Shown in pieces: positions 1-10,939 of a stretch of DNA of 64,000 nucleotides (its first letter is position 1; each line of letters begins with the position of its first letter). The DNA is taken from contig MPNW01000120.1 in assembly GCA_011800805.1 (NCBI GenBank), forward strand, positions 71,789-135,788. Direction: 5' to 3'. The notes under the pieces are model-generated. The model was not told the DNA's origin. It saw only the letters and a program-made list of their open reading frames with translations, and did not search any database. The position numbers were made by a program, and so were the translations under genes. Source of the DNA: Hirudo medicinalis. Lineage: Eukaryota > Annelida > Clitellata > Hirudinida > Hirudinidae.

Positions 1-315
1 CAAAGAAGGCTATAAGGGAAGGACATGTAACGGTGAGTTTCATTCTCGACAATCGATAAATTTAGATAAGACTACTCTTTAAGTGGGACATGTTCGATCT
101 GGCCCAAAATTATCTCTAAAGCCTTCCTCCTGATGGATGCTGGATTTTGTTATTGAAATTGTACGCCTTTCATTTTTAATCGCCTCCAGAACCTCCAGAA
201 AAGAAAGATGTCTGCAATCCCAACCCTTGCCTAAATGATGGCGTCTGCAAACCAGTAGGTGAAGGTGATTTCCAGTGCGCATGCAATGAAGGCTATATGG
301 GAAGGACATGCGATG
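1..315 (+). CDS. EGF-like repeat protein, partial (3' part of a gene entering from the left)
   Basis: Two exons are visible, 1-32 and 190-315, separated by an intron with GTGAGT donor and CAG acceptor. Both exons end in phase 1, the usual arrangement of EGF cassette exons. The second exon encodes one complete EGF module with six cysteines spaced C-x4-C-x5-C-x9-C-x1-C-x8-C, ending in GYMGRTC. The first exon carries the end of a near-identical module (GYKGRTC). It ends at a further GTGAGA donor at 316, so the gene should continue to the right, but I find no third EGF exon before the LINE remnant at 541. EGF repeats of this type occur in secreted or membrane proteins such as fibropellin and Notch-like proteins; nothing here identifies which. 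The last part may be disrupted or lie past a long intron. Confidence 0.7.
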
Positions 316-540
316 GTGAGATTCACTTTCATCAATTGATAAACCTTGCAGAAAGCTCTTGTTTAAATTTGATAAATCTTTCGATCTGATTAAAAATTTA
401 CTCCTCAATGTACTTCTTTATGAGTGAAGCTGATGTCCTTGTCATTTTTTGTCTGTTTTCTTGATGGTCATTCAGAAGTTGTTTTAAAGAGATGGATCTT
501 CAGAAGTTGTTGTCAGAAGGCCTGCCTTGGTCTTCGCTTT

Positions 541-870
541 TTCAGGTTCTCCTAGGGCTTGAGATGAGTCTTCAGACGACGCTTGGTTGATTCTTATGAG
601 AGCGGTAATTCGTTCCGGACAGCATGGGAGGCTTATGAAACCCCAATGTGGACGAGAGATGACCTATGGTCTGGTTGGTGTAGCTTAATGCGAAAGATGA
701 ACGAAGGCGATCGTATTGGGGCTGTGAATGAAGTTATGGAAATAAGGTAAATTAGCTGCCACGAGATTTCGATTGATTATAGTAGAAACTTTGAAGATGA
801 TGCGGTGTTGATCGGTAACCAGAGCAGTTGTTTCGGGCAAGCTGAACTGAATAGATTGGGCTAGGACAGT
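541..870 (-). mobile_element. Degenerate LINE remnant (CR1/L2-type), second copy of the 16 kb element
   Basis: The stretch aligns by eye with 15960-16260: shared landmarks are the GTCTTCAG block, the GACAGCA-GAGAGGC-like block, 'ctggttggtgtag' and 'ttgaagatgatgcg'. In the 16 kb copy the minus strand of this region encodes the C-terminal end of a CR1/L2-clade reverse transcriptase. Here the frame is lost to many substitutions and small indels, so this is an old dead copy. Confidence 0.55.
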
Positions 871-3699
871 TTTATTTATTTATTTATTCAAATAAGCAAA
901 CCGAAGTCGAGCCATGCCTTTCCACTTTTTACGGTAAGTGAGAAACAGAGAAAACATAGTGAAAACACCAACTTAACAGGAAAAAGTCAAAAATTAAAAG
1001 ATTAAAATTTAAAAAATCGTCGAAGGTCACCAATTTCACCAATGCAAATTCAGCCTGGGTTTCGAAGTTCGAGAGATGTGACTGACGATCAAGCGTTTTA
1101 AAGGAAATGAAAGAAACCTTTATTTGTTGTAGAATAACAAACACAAACATTAAATATTTGGGGTCAGTCTTAAGGAAGCATGTGTTTCCGCCATTGGACT
1201 GACCCTGGTAATGAAATAAACCTTAAAAGCAGATTAAACAAATTGTGACAAGCAACAAAGCAGCGCTATACAATACCGCGCAATATGTGCAATTTTATAA
1301 AGGAGTTTGTAAGAATATGTACAGTAAATTAAAGAAACCAGAATTATTATATTTAATTCTCGTAGGCTTAGTTGAAGATAGCCTAGGACCATAACATTGA
1401 ATGGATAATAATTTTAGAAATAGTCGTTTTTAGTCGTTTTGGAAAATTTGACTGAATTCATGAGTTTTAAGTAGGTCATATGAAACATTATTTGAATAAC
1501 TTTCATTAAAAAACACGGATAATATAATGGGAAGTGTGTCGTTATCGTATGAATATACATTTATAAAAAGCGCAACCTGAGGGTCATGAATTTGAACAAT
1601 GTCCAACAAATTATTTTCAACAAATGTGAAGTTAAATATAATACGAATAACTCTATTTTACAAAGTAATTAAATATTTTATATTTATTTTATAAGATTAG
1701 GCCCAAACTATGTAAGTAACTCTGTATACTAAGTTAGATATGGATAAATAAGTGAAAAATATAATAAAAGAGCAATCTTAGTATTTACATGAGGGCGAAT
1801 CCGTGAAATAATTCCTATATTCTTGGCAATACAACCCTAATATAATTAGTATGTTTATACCAAGAAAGATATTCATCAATAAGTAAGAGAGCTCAAGTTT
1901 ATTGACATAACATAACGCATAACGGAACCTAGAGAAGGTTACGATGTCGTCTGGTAGTGAGTTGTACAAGTGGACTATTGAAGCGGAATTATTGGATGAG
2001 AAGTATTTGATTAAGTTTATAATACATAAGAGCAGTCTTATTTTGTAGGTGTGACCTCTCGTATACCAGAATAGATGAGAACGAGCTTTGTATTATTTTG
2101 AATGCTTTGGGGTTGTTGATTAGATGTTCAGGTTTTATTAGATAATTAAATGTCAAATTTTTCAGTACTCAGTGGTAGCTTTATGATATCCTGCCCATAC
2201 GTCTTCATTCTCACAGCAGTTTTTGCAAGTGTCATTGTCATCTGGATTCAGTGAATTATGGAACAACACGCCTTGATGTCGTGATATTTGAAACATGCAA
2301 TCACATTCACAAAGCCTTGCGCATGGCTTTTGTTTATGTGATCACTTTTTTGCTCCTTTAAAAACGATTTAGCATATAGCTGGCTATAATTGCATTTTTA
2401 TTATCTTTTCTCATTTAAAATTAAAATCTATTACTACAATTCTTCAAGCTGTTATTTTTATTGAGGTAGAAATTTTTAATATATTGCTATTGATTGAAAA
2501 TTGCGATTAACGTCTAAATGTTTTAATGTTTGAGAATTAAATAAAACGTTGCTAAACACGAATATTTATGAGCTTCAGGGGGAGTGGTTATTGCAGAGAC
2601 TTTTTTTTATATTTGTTCGAGTCCTACCAATGTTGCCACTGCTGGGATTTTTGTACTAGATCTAGGTTTTTTTGCCTTCATCTGTGTATGAGTTTATTTT
2701 GACGTCGGGTTTGTCTGGGTATTTTTTTTAGAATAAAATAAAACTTTGTAGAAGGAATATTTTATCAGATTCTTTGCTTATCTCTTTATTGCTACCGACT
2801 TCATGTTCATCGCCACCTTTGCTCTTACCTATTATATTGAACTTTGGATCATTAGGTCAACGAACGGTGACGAAAGTTGCACTCATGGGGTTTTTTTGGG
2901 GTTCTAGCCCCATAAAAATTGTTAATTACAAAATTTTAAAAAATTACAAATTTATTGGATAAACCTATTTCATTAACTGGTTTTAGTTGTCGATATCTCG
3001 AAATTTAACAAATATTTCATAAATTTCATAATAAACATATTTCATTTTTATCCAAATATCAATTTTATTCATGAAACAATTCTCACAAAAGTGGTTTAGA
3101 AATGGTTTTTTGTGGTTCATTAATTCACAATTAGCCAGTTGCTGGAGTCCGGAGACATAGAATCACATTTCTTATTCACAACTTGTTCATAAAGGGAAAA
3201 TAGCCGTTTACATGGCACAACCGTAGCTGGAGAAGCTAAGTATTTGAAAACTAGCTTGGCAACAAGGTGATGGCGCACATTTCCGCCACCAATTCAATGG
3301 ACACAAATCAATTTCTGGTTCTGCTCTATAATGTGCTAAAGCTTCTCAGCTGCTGACACATCACAGGAATCCTTGACTTCGACAGGTGCCAAGGAAATCC
3401 TAGATAGATCCCTCAAGCCTGCAGTATCCTGCATTATCCCCAAGAGAGGATCTACCCAAGTTGAATCAGAAAAAGTTGCTGATATCTTTGCTCATCCTTC
3501 CCTGACCCAGAGTTACGATAGGTATCGAACTCCGAACATCAAACCTTTTCCGGTGGCCACTCCCACGGTCACCGATTCTGGAAACTTCTAGCAACTTCTA
3601 GCATAATTTCTGGTTCTAGTATTACCTATATTATGCTTTGTGCTCCAAAATTGACTTACCTATGCCACTCGTGGCCATCGTATGTTTATAAGGGTTCGG
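871..3699. other. No gene recognised
   Basis: AT-rich sequence with short ORFs only. It starts with a (TTTA)n run near 870-890 next to the LINE remnant. I see no exon with conserved protein content and no clear repeat family. Confidence 0.4.
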
Positions 3700-3704
3700 T
3701 TATA

Positions 3705-3795
3705 AAAATTTTACTTGTTAATTATTTTAACTAAAAAATTAGCGCGTTAATCGCTCGCGTTAAAGCAAAATAATCTGCAGCCCTAGCAAAAACCT
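3705..3795. repeat. Candidate terminal segment of a hAT-like DNA transposon
   Basis: The segment has a core rich in GCGCGTTAATCGC/GCGTTAA motifs and ends in TGCAGCCCTA. The reverse complement therefore begins TAGGGCTGCAGATTA, followed by the attaaTCGC-type run typical of some hAT and MITE termini. A related segment in the other orientation starts at 24437. No transposase is visible, so the assignment is tentative. Confidence 0.3.
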
Positions 3796-3828
3796 TAAGA
3801 TTTTGTAGTTATAGTTGTCCCAACATTC

Positions 3829-3940
3829 ATGCAGAAAGGCTGATTGGGTTGCGTTCCTACATGCGGCGGTAATACCAACAGCCGTAATGTTGCGTTCGTA
3901 ACCCAGCCTGCACTGCTGGCTAGGGGCGATACAAAAATTG
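3829..3940 (+). repeat. tRNA-derived SINE, 5' part
   Basis: This matches the head of the SINE copies at 42139 and 58521: the same 'gggttgcgttcctac' and 'ggtaat-ccaacag-cgtaatg' blocks, then a B-box-like gcgttcgtaaccc and 'agcctgcactgctg'. The A box is damaged and the 3' tail is missing. Confidence 0.6.
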
Positions 3941-4624
3941 TAGATCGGTTAAAAAAGTGACTTCACATCCTATTCGGATGCATAAGGCACTCAAAAGGTC
4001 AGCTAATTGCAACTGTTCTTTCTCAAAATGTGTCAGTATGTCAGGAAGTACTATAAACACCAACGAAAATAGAAAAGTGTTTTTCTACACAAACAGTCAG
4101 AAAACATATCAAGTCATCTTCTCACACAGGTATGAGGACTCATTTTGATCTGCAGAAGTTGCAAGACTCTCCAGATACCCTGCATAACCAGACATTTGCA
4201 GAAACTCCTAAAAAAAAAAACAACTCTCCTTAATACTTAGATATTTTAAAAATTTAATTTACTAGCTGAGATCTTCTGGCATTGCCTGGGTACCATTACT
4301 ATTCAAACATATGTAACTCACTTTTTCCTTTAAAGTAATTAAATTTAATGGTGTTATTTCATTTGAAAATGTGCATCATTGGAGTGTCTTAGAATATTCT
4401 TGATTTTGCACTTATATAATAATTACTTGGATTTTCAGCTTAAGAACATGTCACATAAAGCCCATGTTAAATGAAGAAACCAATAAAATAAAAAATTGCT
4501 TTATAAGAATGGCCCTATTCATAGTACTTGCTGAATTTGAATAATATAATAAGTAGAATGGATGGGTGGACATGCACATCCAAATTGTCTTTTTTATGAA
4601 AACTCAATAACAGAAAAATACACG

Positions 4625-7600
4625 TCAAACCTGAAATTTGGCCTGAACTGATTGGTGCAGAAGTTTCTTTTGGTCAGAATTTAATGGAGTTTCACTCAAA
4701 TATTTTTGCCATTCCTCAAGCTTCTTCTTCCTTTGAACCAAGGCACGTTGATACCTTACAGGAAGACCCAATGGGATATCCTATTTGTTGACAACAATTT
4801 TAACTCAAAATTTGATTTTAACTACTTGAATGCAGTTGTAAAATTAGAAGGTTACAGTGAATATATTTTGCTTTTATAGATTTTATCTTTGTGCAACATT
4901 ACCAAAGTCCCTGATAACAATGCAAAAGGAATTCATTTTTCAAATTACAGAAGTAATTATGAAAATACTTACTTTGGTTCTGCCTTCCATTTCAAAAGGA
5001 ATTTCAAAAGGATAAAAATCTGATGGTTTCTGAAGCTCAAAGATCTTTTCTTCTGTGACATTTCCAGTCCCTTAGACAAGCAGATGAAAAAGAAGAAGAG
5101 CAAATCAAAAAATGAATGAAAGCAAATTTTAGGCACATGAAATAATGTTTATAAAATGATTTTTCCCCTTTCCATACTAACACATTTACACTTTGGTAAT
5201 TAAATGTACATAAATAATAGATATCACATCAGAGAAACAACCATTTACACTGCACAGTAATGTACATCTGGAGGCATTCTTATCCACAACAATGATGAAA
5301 AGTGCATAATAAATGAAAATGGATCCATAGTAATAGCTAACCACCTAAAATTATTGGAGAATCCCAAAGATTGACAACTGGAGACAGTCCTGAGACACAC
5401 ATGTGTTCCTCCAGCTGAGGGTAGAAAGTGTGGTAAGGACCAAAGATGAGTTGGCTGTTGTTGTTGAACAACAGGGGAGTGTTGGGTGTCAACATGTGTA
5501 TGTTGCATGACTTGCATCCTCTGATGAATTAGCAGTTATTATTAAAAATATGAAGAGGCAACATGCAATTATTCAGTGATGCCAGAAAATCTATCTATTG
5601 CCCAATTACTATTTTAAAAAAATAAATCTTGTTATCATCTTCATCCCAATAAAAACATCAGCCTTTGCAGATAAAAACAAATACTCACTGAGCAGAAAAT
5701 CTTCTGGCAACACCAATCACTGTAACCTGTTCACATCTGTTCAGATCTATGGAAGTCTCAACAGCACCAAGAATTATGGTACTCCTTTGACATTTCTCAA
5801 TGATCACAGACCTATCATTGTCATCATAATAGTGATAAGCAACATAATAAAATGACAAGAACATTATTGATTATTGGTGAGGTTATTCATCATGTATCTC
5901 TCATAGTTGATGTTCACAAATTAAAACAAAAGCAATCACATTTCTGAAGTTAAGTACAATTCAACATATTCTAATTTATGAATGATGATGACCTCAGTGG
6001 TGAGAGCAGATATATGAATGAGTTGTTGCATCTACTGATCCTGACTGATGACCCCTCTAATGTTCCTGAACTCTGAAAACATGTCAGCTTTGGTTCATGT
6101 CGGGATTTATTTTGCATTTAGGATTAATGGGTTTTACAATATATAATTATATTGTTTACCAATGTTATTTTGTTAATATTATTTTAATTAACTAGAATTA
6201 GTTTGGAAAAATTCACAAAGTAAAAGCAACTAACTCTGGCAATGGTTGTCTTGCACATTTGGTTTAGAATAATGAGTTTGTTGCTGGAATGTCAGAAAAT
6301 TACTCTGATCACAATTAAGTAAAATAATTAAATTCAAGTTAGCTCAAAAGGTTGCATTCCTGCATTCAACAGTTAGGACTGCTATATAAATGGTTAACAG
6401 AAGGTGACTCTGATGCTATGCATGTGACACTGTATAAATTGAACAATGTTTACATAATTACAATTTAATATAGAAATGTGATTTTATATGTAATTACATT
6501 TATTTAAATCAGTTCACTTGTTGTAAACAAATAAAATCAATATATTTTAAAACTCAAAATGGGGTTTTAACTCTGTTTTTCTTGGTATGTAACATGATAC
6601 TGACCCTTTGGAATGCTCCTTGGGCACAAAGACAGCATTTGTCAGAATGTTACCCTTCTTTGTCTCACTCCATTTCTCTCTAGACTCTCCTGAATAAATT
6701 GTGGAAATGAATTGACATCATCAAGGAACTTTATAATTATTATTATCAACCATAGAAAATTTGAAATGATAACAATATTTAAGTGCTGCCAGATTAAATA
6801 AACTGAAATACTGATTTTTTTTAGTGAAAGTTTTTGGTACTTTTTTCAAATTAATACTTTAATTACTATTACAATTACTATTAAATACTTTAATGGTAAT
6901 ATTTAAATGCCTCATTTAGTAACAAACATTGACATCCTTCGTTAATATATTTTAAAATTATGAGATGTCACAAGATGATAACAAAAGTTGCCTTAGGCTC
7001 TCAGTTAATTCAAACCTTGCAGAGGCCAGCAGAGATTTCTTCCTTGTGACAAGCAGTTGGAAGTGCCAAAAGGATTTTGGGTCAAATTAGATCTTAACCA
7101 AGTCTGCAAGCCTTTGAAGGAAAAGCTAGCTGTTGTCTGCCCATAAAACAAAACCCATTCTAAGAAACTCATATAGACTTTGTATAAATACCTTTCGCAT
7201 AAGCTCTTGAATGTGTGATTTGCATTAAGAGAATTACTCTACCTTGCAATAACCTGTTTTCTGGGCTTGCAAAATAGCCAATTCTCTCAATGGCTTGATA
7301 TCTCTGCAAGAAATAATTTATAAATTTACATGTACCTTTTTAAATGTAATTAATGATTAAATATAATTTAATAAAATTAGCTGAAAGTTTAGTTTAGTCA
7401 GCCAGATAAGATCAGGCACAAGTGGATTTAATCATGCAAATAAATTATAGAAAGGAGATAATCTCATTATGAGGTTTAAAATGCTGTGACAAAAATAATG
7501 ACTAAAAAACAAATTGAATTTGTAAAATTAACTTAGGATTTAATTTTAATTATAAAATAAATGTAAAAAGAAGCAGGAAATCATCAGCTGAGAACATTGG

Positions 7601-10577
7601 TATCTTGTGAGAGGATTAATTTAAATTATGAATCACAAAGACTAGGAAAGATGGAAGTATTTCAGAAGGAATAAACTTAAGAAATATAAATTATAATTAA
7701 ATTATGCAAAATACAATGTCTTATGTGGTCAGAGAGAATATCAGGCAAGCAATACTTACTTGGCTTTATTGATGGAGCCAACAATGAAAAATTCCAAAGC
7801 CTCGAGAGATCTGAGAGGAACAGTTGCATCCTTTTTGTTCTGCTGACCATCTGAATAAACAAACATCCTCTCAATCGCCAGACTCAGGACCAATAACACA
7901 AATATTGTCCAATTTATTAACTTTACATTAATTGAAAATTCAAACACAGAAGCATTACTTTCATGTATTATTATTAAAAACATCTTCATTGAGTTATTAT
8001 TCATTCAATCACATTCAACATTCAAGAAGTAACTTCATATTTTAAAATACTCAAAACTCGATAACAGCCATAATTTTATTAAATATGTTTTTGACATAGT
8101 AAATGATAGGTTAATGTGTTAAAACAATGTAAAACTTTGCTATAATTCACATATTAATTAGTTTCACCTTCAACAACCAACAGGTCAAGAATATCATTGA
8201 GATTGTTCATGACAAAGTTCAACTGAGCACTCTCATCAGACCCCTGCCAAATGTTTCCAATTGAATTACCATGTTACATACGATTTTCAATTAATTAAGT
8301 GACTAAATAAAAATATTAAACAAATAATAATGAAAGTGATTAAATCAAATTAATTTATTGATATAAATTAATTACATGGCATTAATTAATCAGAGCCACC
8401 AAAACAGAGCGGGAACTGGCAGCCATGAACACAGATTATGAATTTATAAAAATTACATTCTAAATGAAGTCGAGGTGGAACCAATGAACCATTAAATGAC
8501 CATTTGAAAGCATTCATCAACCTTGGTGATTATTCAACTTTAATCCAACCTTGCATCCGGAGACATTCAATCGACTGTCTACATCTGGAGATCTGGTCCT
8601 TGAAGGCCACCTGTAAGATTAATGATGTCACAAATAAACTGATTAAAATGTCATCATTATCAGGATGATTCAAGGATCATAAATAAGCTCTTATTTATAG
8701 AGCTAAAATTTCATTAATTTGTTTCAATTAAAAACCACTTTGGTCGGACATCATTACATGAAATAGAAATGACAAATAAGCATTATCACTCTCATTTCAA
8801 AATAAAGTGCAAATGTATGTTTATTATTATAAAATTATTGAATCAAACAATTTTGTCAAAATGATTAAAAATAACAACTGTTTCATATTGCTCACACATT
8901 GTAAAATGTTTGTCATGTTTCGTTTGAAAACATAGTCGAATACAAACTCGTCACTGCCGGTCACCAAAGAAGCCTTGAGAGAAATCTTGTGGAGATGTTG
9001 GATGAAGAGGAACAAGGTGAATGGAAGGGCAGGAACTGTGAGCTGACCTCGCTCTTGTTCAGCTGGAAATAAGACATAACTGTCAATAAAAACTGTAGTA
9101 TCATATGATATATCAGAGTATTAGTGTTACATAATTTAACTATTTCAAGGTTGTTAGTAAAAAATATCGCATTGTTTATTCTATTCTATTTCAAGGCTGT
9201 CTAAACAATAACGATAATTAGTCTGACTATTATAATAGCGGCATGTTATTAAACTGGCATATGTTCCACATGAACTTCAAAACCATTGTAAACTTGAGAA
9301 GGAGCTCTCATTAAAGATGTTTTCATGTTTAAGATGTTTATTTAGTTGCCTGCAGTGGTAATATGTTAAAAAGTCTCATCATTTCCATCAAATCTACATC
9401 AGCAATGTGATAAGCACTGACACTCCAAGCTTTCTCATCAACAACCCTGCAGTTATTTGGACTTAGCTAAAAGGTTATCAATTCATGAGAATGATGAGAA
9501 GTTGACACAACAAATTAATAAACATTGTCAGCAAGCACATCATCACATGTCACCTTGTGCATCACCAGCTTTAGTGGCATAAGCGTGAGAATCCCAGTGC
9601 AACAGCCTCTCTTCTGGTGTTTTGTCCAGCAATGTGTCAAATACCCAAAAGTATCTATTAGTAATCAAAATTTCAAAATTAATTTTCAAAATTAATAATC
9701 ATTGATTTTCATTTTTTCCAACGAGGTACACCAATGTTATTTGTGGACATTAAATATGCAAAAGGCATCGCAAAAGGTAATCATCTTATTAAACTAATCA
9801 CTAATTAGAGAATAGTTTAAGTTTAAGTTTAAATAGTTAATAATAATAGAGAAAGTTAAATAACCTAAACTTAAATATTTATAAATTAGGTAATAAAATT
9901 TTTAGATCACGATTGATATGAATCTATATCTGCTAGAAAATAAAATCAACAATCCAACAAACACGTAATCCAAACAAATTGAAAATATGAATGAAATTGA
10001 GAATTTAGATTTCCAACTCACATCCAAGCAATTTCTTCACTGTGCATGAGTTTGTTGCAAGCTATGTGTTTCCATACTGAATAGCTGGAGAGAATTTATA
10101 AGTCTTCTGAATGAATATATGATTTAATTGTGTGTCTTCAATGATCTAAATTGATCGGTCCTACCTGTTCAGAGGATTTTAAATAATAATTACCTTAATT
10201 AAGTAACTGCAAAAGTTAATATAATCCAGATCACCTTAAATTTGGGTGATTCCTTTTGTCTCTTGACTTTACATAGGGAATTATTTTCTTGATATTCTAA
10301 AAAAAAATTAATGTTTCGCAAAATTACAATGATTAATATATCGCCAACAAATAAAATACAAATATTAAGTCTCAATAAAAAAAAAAACGTAAGAATTTAC
10401 TTCCTCAAGAATGATCAACAACCCTTATTCGTAAGCGTAAAACATATTCATATTTGTAATGAATAATGATCAAATGCATCTTACATTGACAGTAAGCCTT
10501 GAATTTGGTGAAATTGGCAAAGATCCGATGGAAAAAATTTCTGATTTGAGCCATAGCGACACAACTTGATTTGTCAT
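4625..10577 (-). CDS. TBCCD1: TBCC domain-containing protein 1 (TBCCD1)
   Basis: TBCCD1 proteins sit at centrosomes/basal bodies and help position the centrosome, nucleus and Golgi. Seventeen exons join in phase: 10577-10485, 10296-10235, 10084-10022, 9654-9554, 9062-8932, 8610-8539, 8243-8168, 7850-7760, 7303-7254, 7129-7016, 6689-6605, 6283-6235, 6072-5993, 5811-5689, 5520-5345, 5070-4973, 4780-4625. The result is about 539 aa (human about 557). Matches to the family run from the N-terminus (LWLKSE...IGSLPISP) through KHIAC, DKTPEERL and NPFGTS to the cofactor-C beta-helix (RCNNSFIYLLSPLR, STIILGAVE, VTVIGVARR, FGPYHTFYPQLEEHM) and the C-terminal IPFEMEG and LPVRYQRAL. The start is the first ATG in the correct frame of exon 1. 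Exon 6 has no human counterpart; exons 5 and 7 also join in phase without it, so it may be optional or wrong. The C-terminus is slightly shorter than in human. Confidence 0.9.
6378..6468 (+). repeat. SINE 3'-tail fragment inside a TBCCD1 intron
   Basis: It matches the 3' part of the SINE at 58521: 'gctatataaatggtt-acagaag' then 'ctctgatgctatgcatgtg' and an AT-rich tail. It lies between TBCCD1 exons ending at 6605 and starting at 6283. Only the tail is preserved. Confidence 0.55.
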
Positions 10578-10939
10578 TTTCAAAACAACTTTTTAAACGG
10601 CTCCTCATTAACGCTAATCATCACCCAATATTGACAAAAAACTTCAAGCATGTAGTGCAACTAAGCATTAAGTATTTAAATGTTAAATATTAATAACTAA
10701 TTTTATGTTTACATAATAATACATTTGGCTGATGTGGAATTAGGTTACCAGAGAGCCTAATTCATTATAAATGATCGTTGAGGCGTCATCAGCATTTTAA
10801 TGTTGTCAGAAATGTTTTGAATCACCTCGTCGCTACCAAACGCTAGTTTAATTTTTAAGTGCGTGAATGATTAGTCTTCATTTCTTCATCTGTATAGAAA
10901 CTTACCCATCGATGTCGTCTAACTTGACTTTCAAAAAGC

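Noticed and set aside
5598..5855. Plus-strand 85-codon ORF near 5.7 kb
   Set aside because: Antisense to TBCCD1 exon 14, which encodes the conserved cofactor-C domain.
10405..10608. Minus-strand ORF of 67 codons starting MRSRLKSC
   Set aside because: Wrong frame; the neighbouring frame starting at 10577 gives the conserved TBCCD1 N-terminus (LWLKSE, IGSLPISP) with a proper splice donor.
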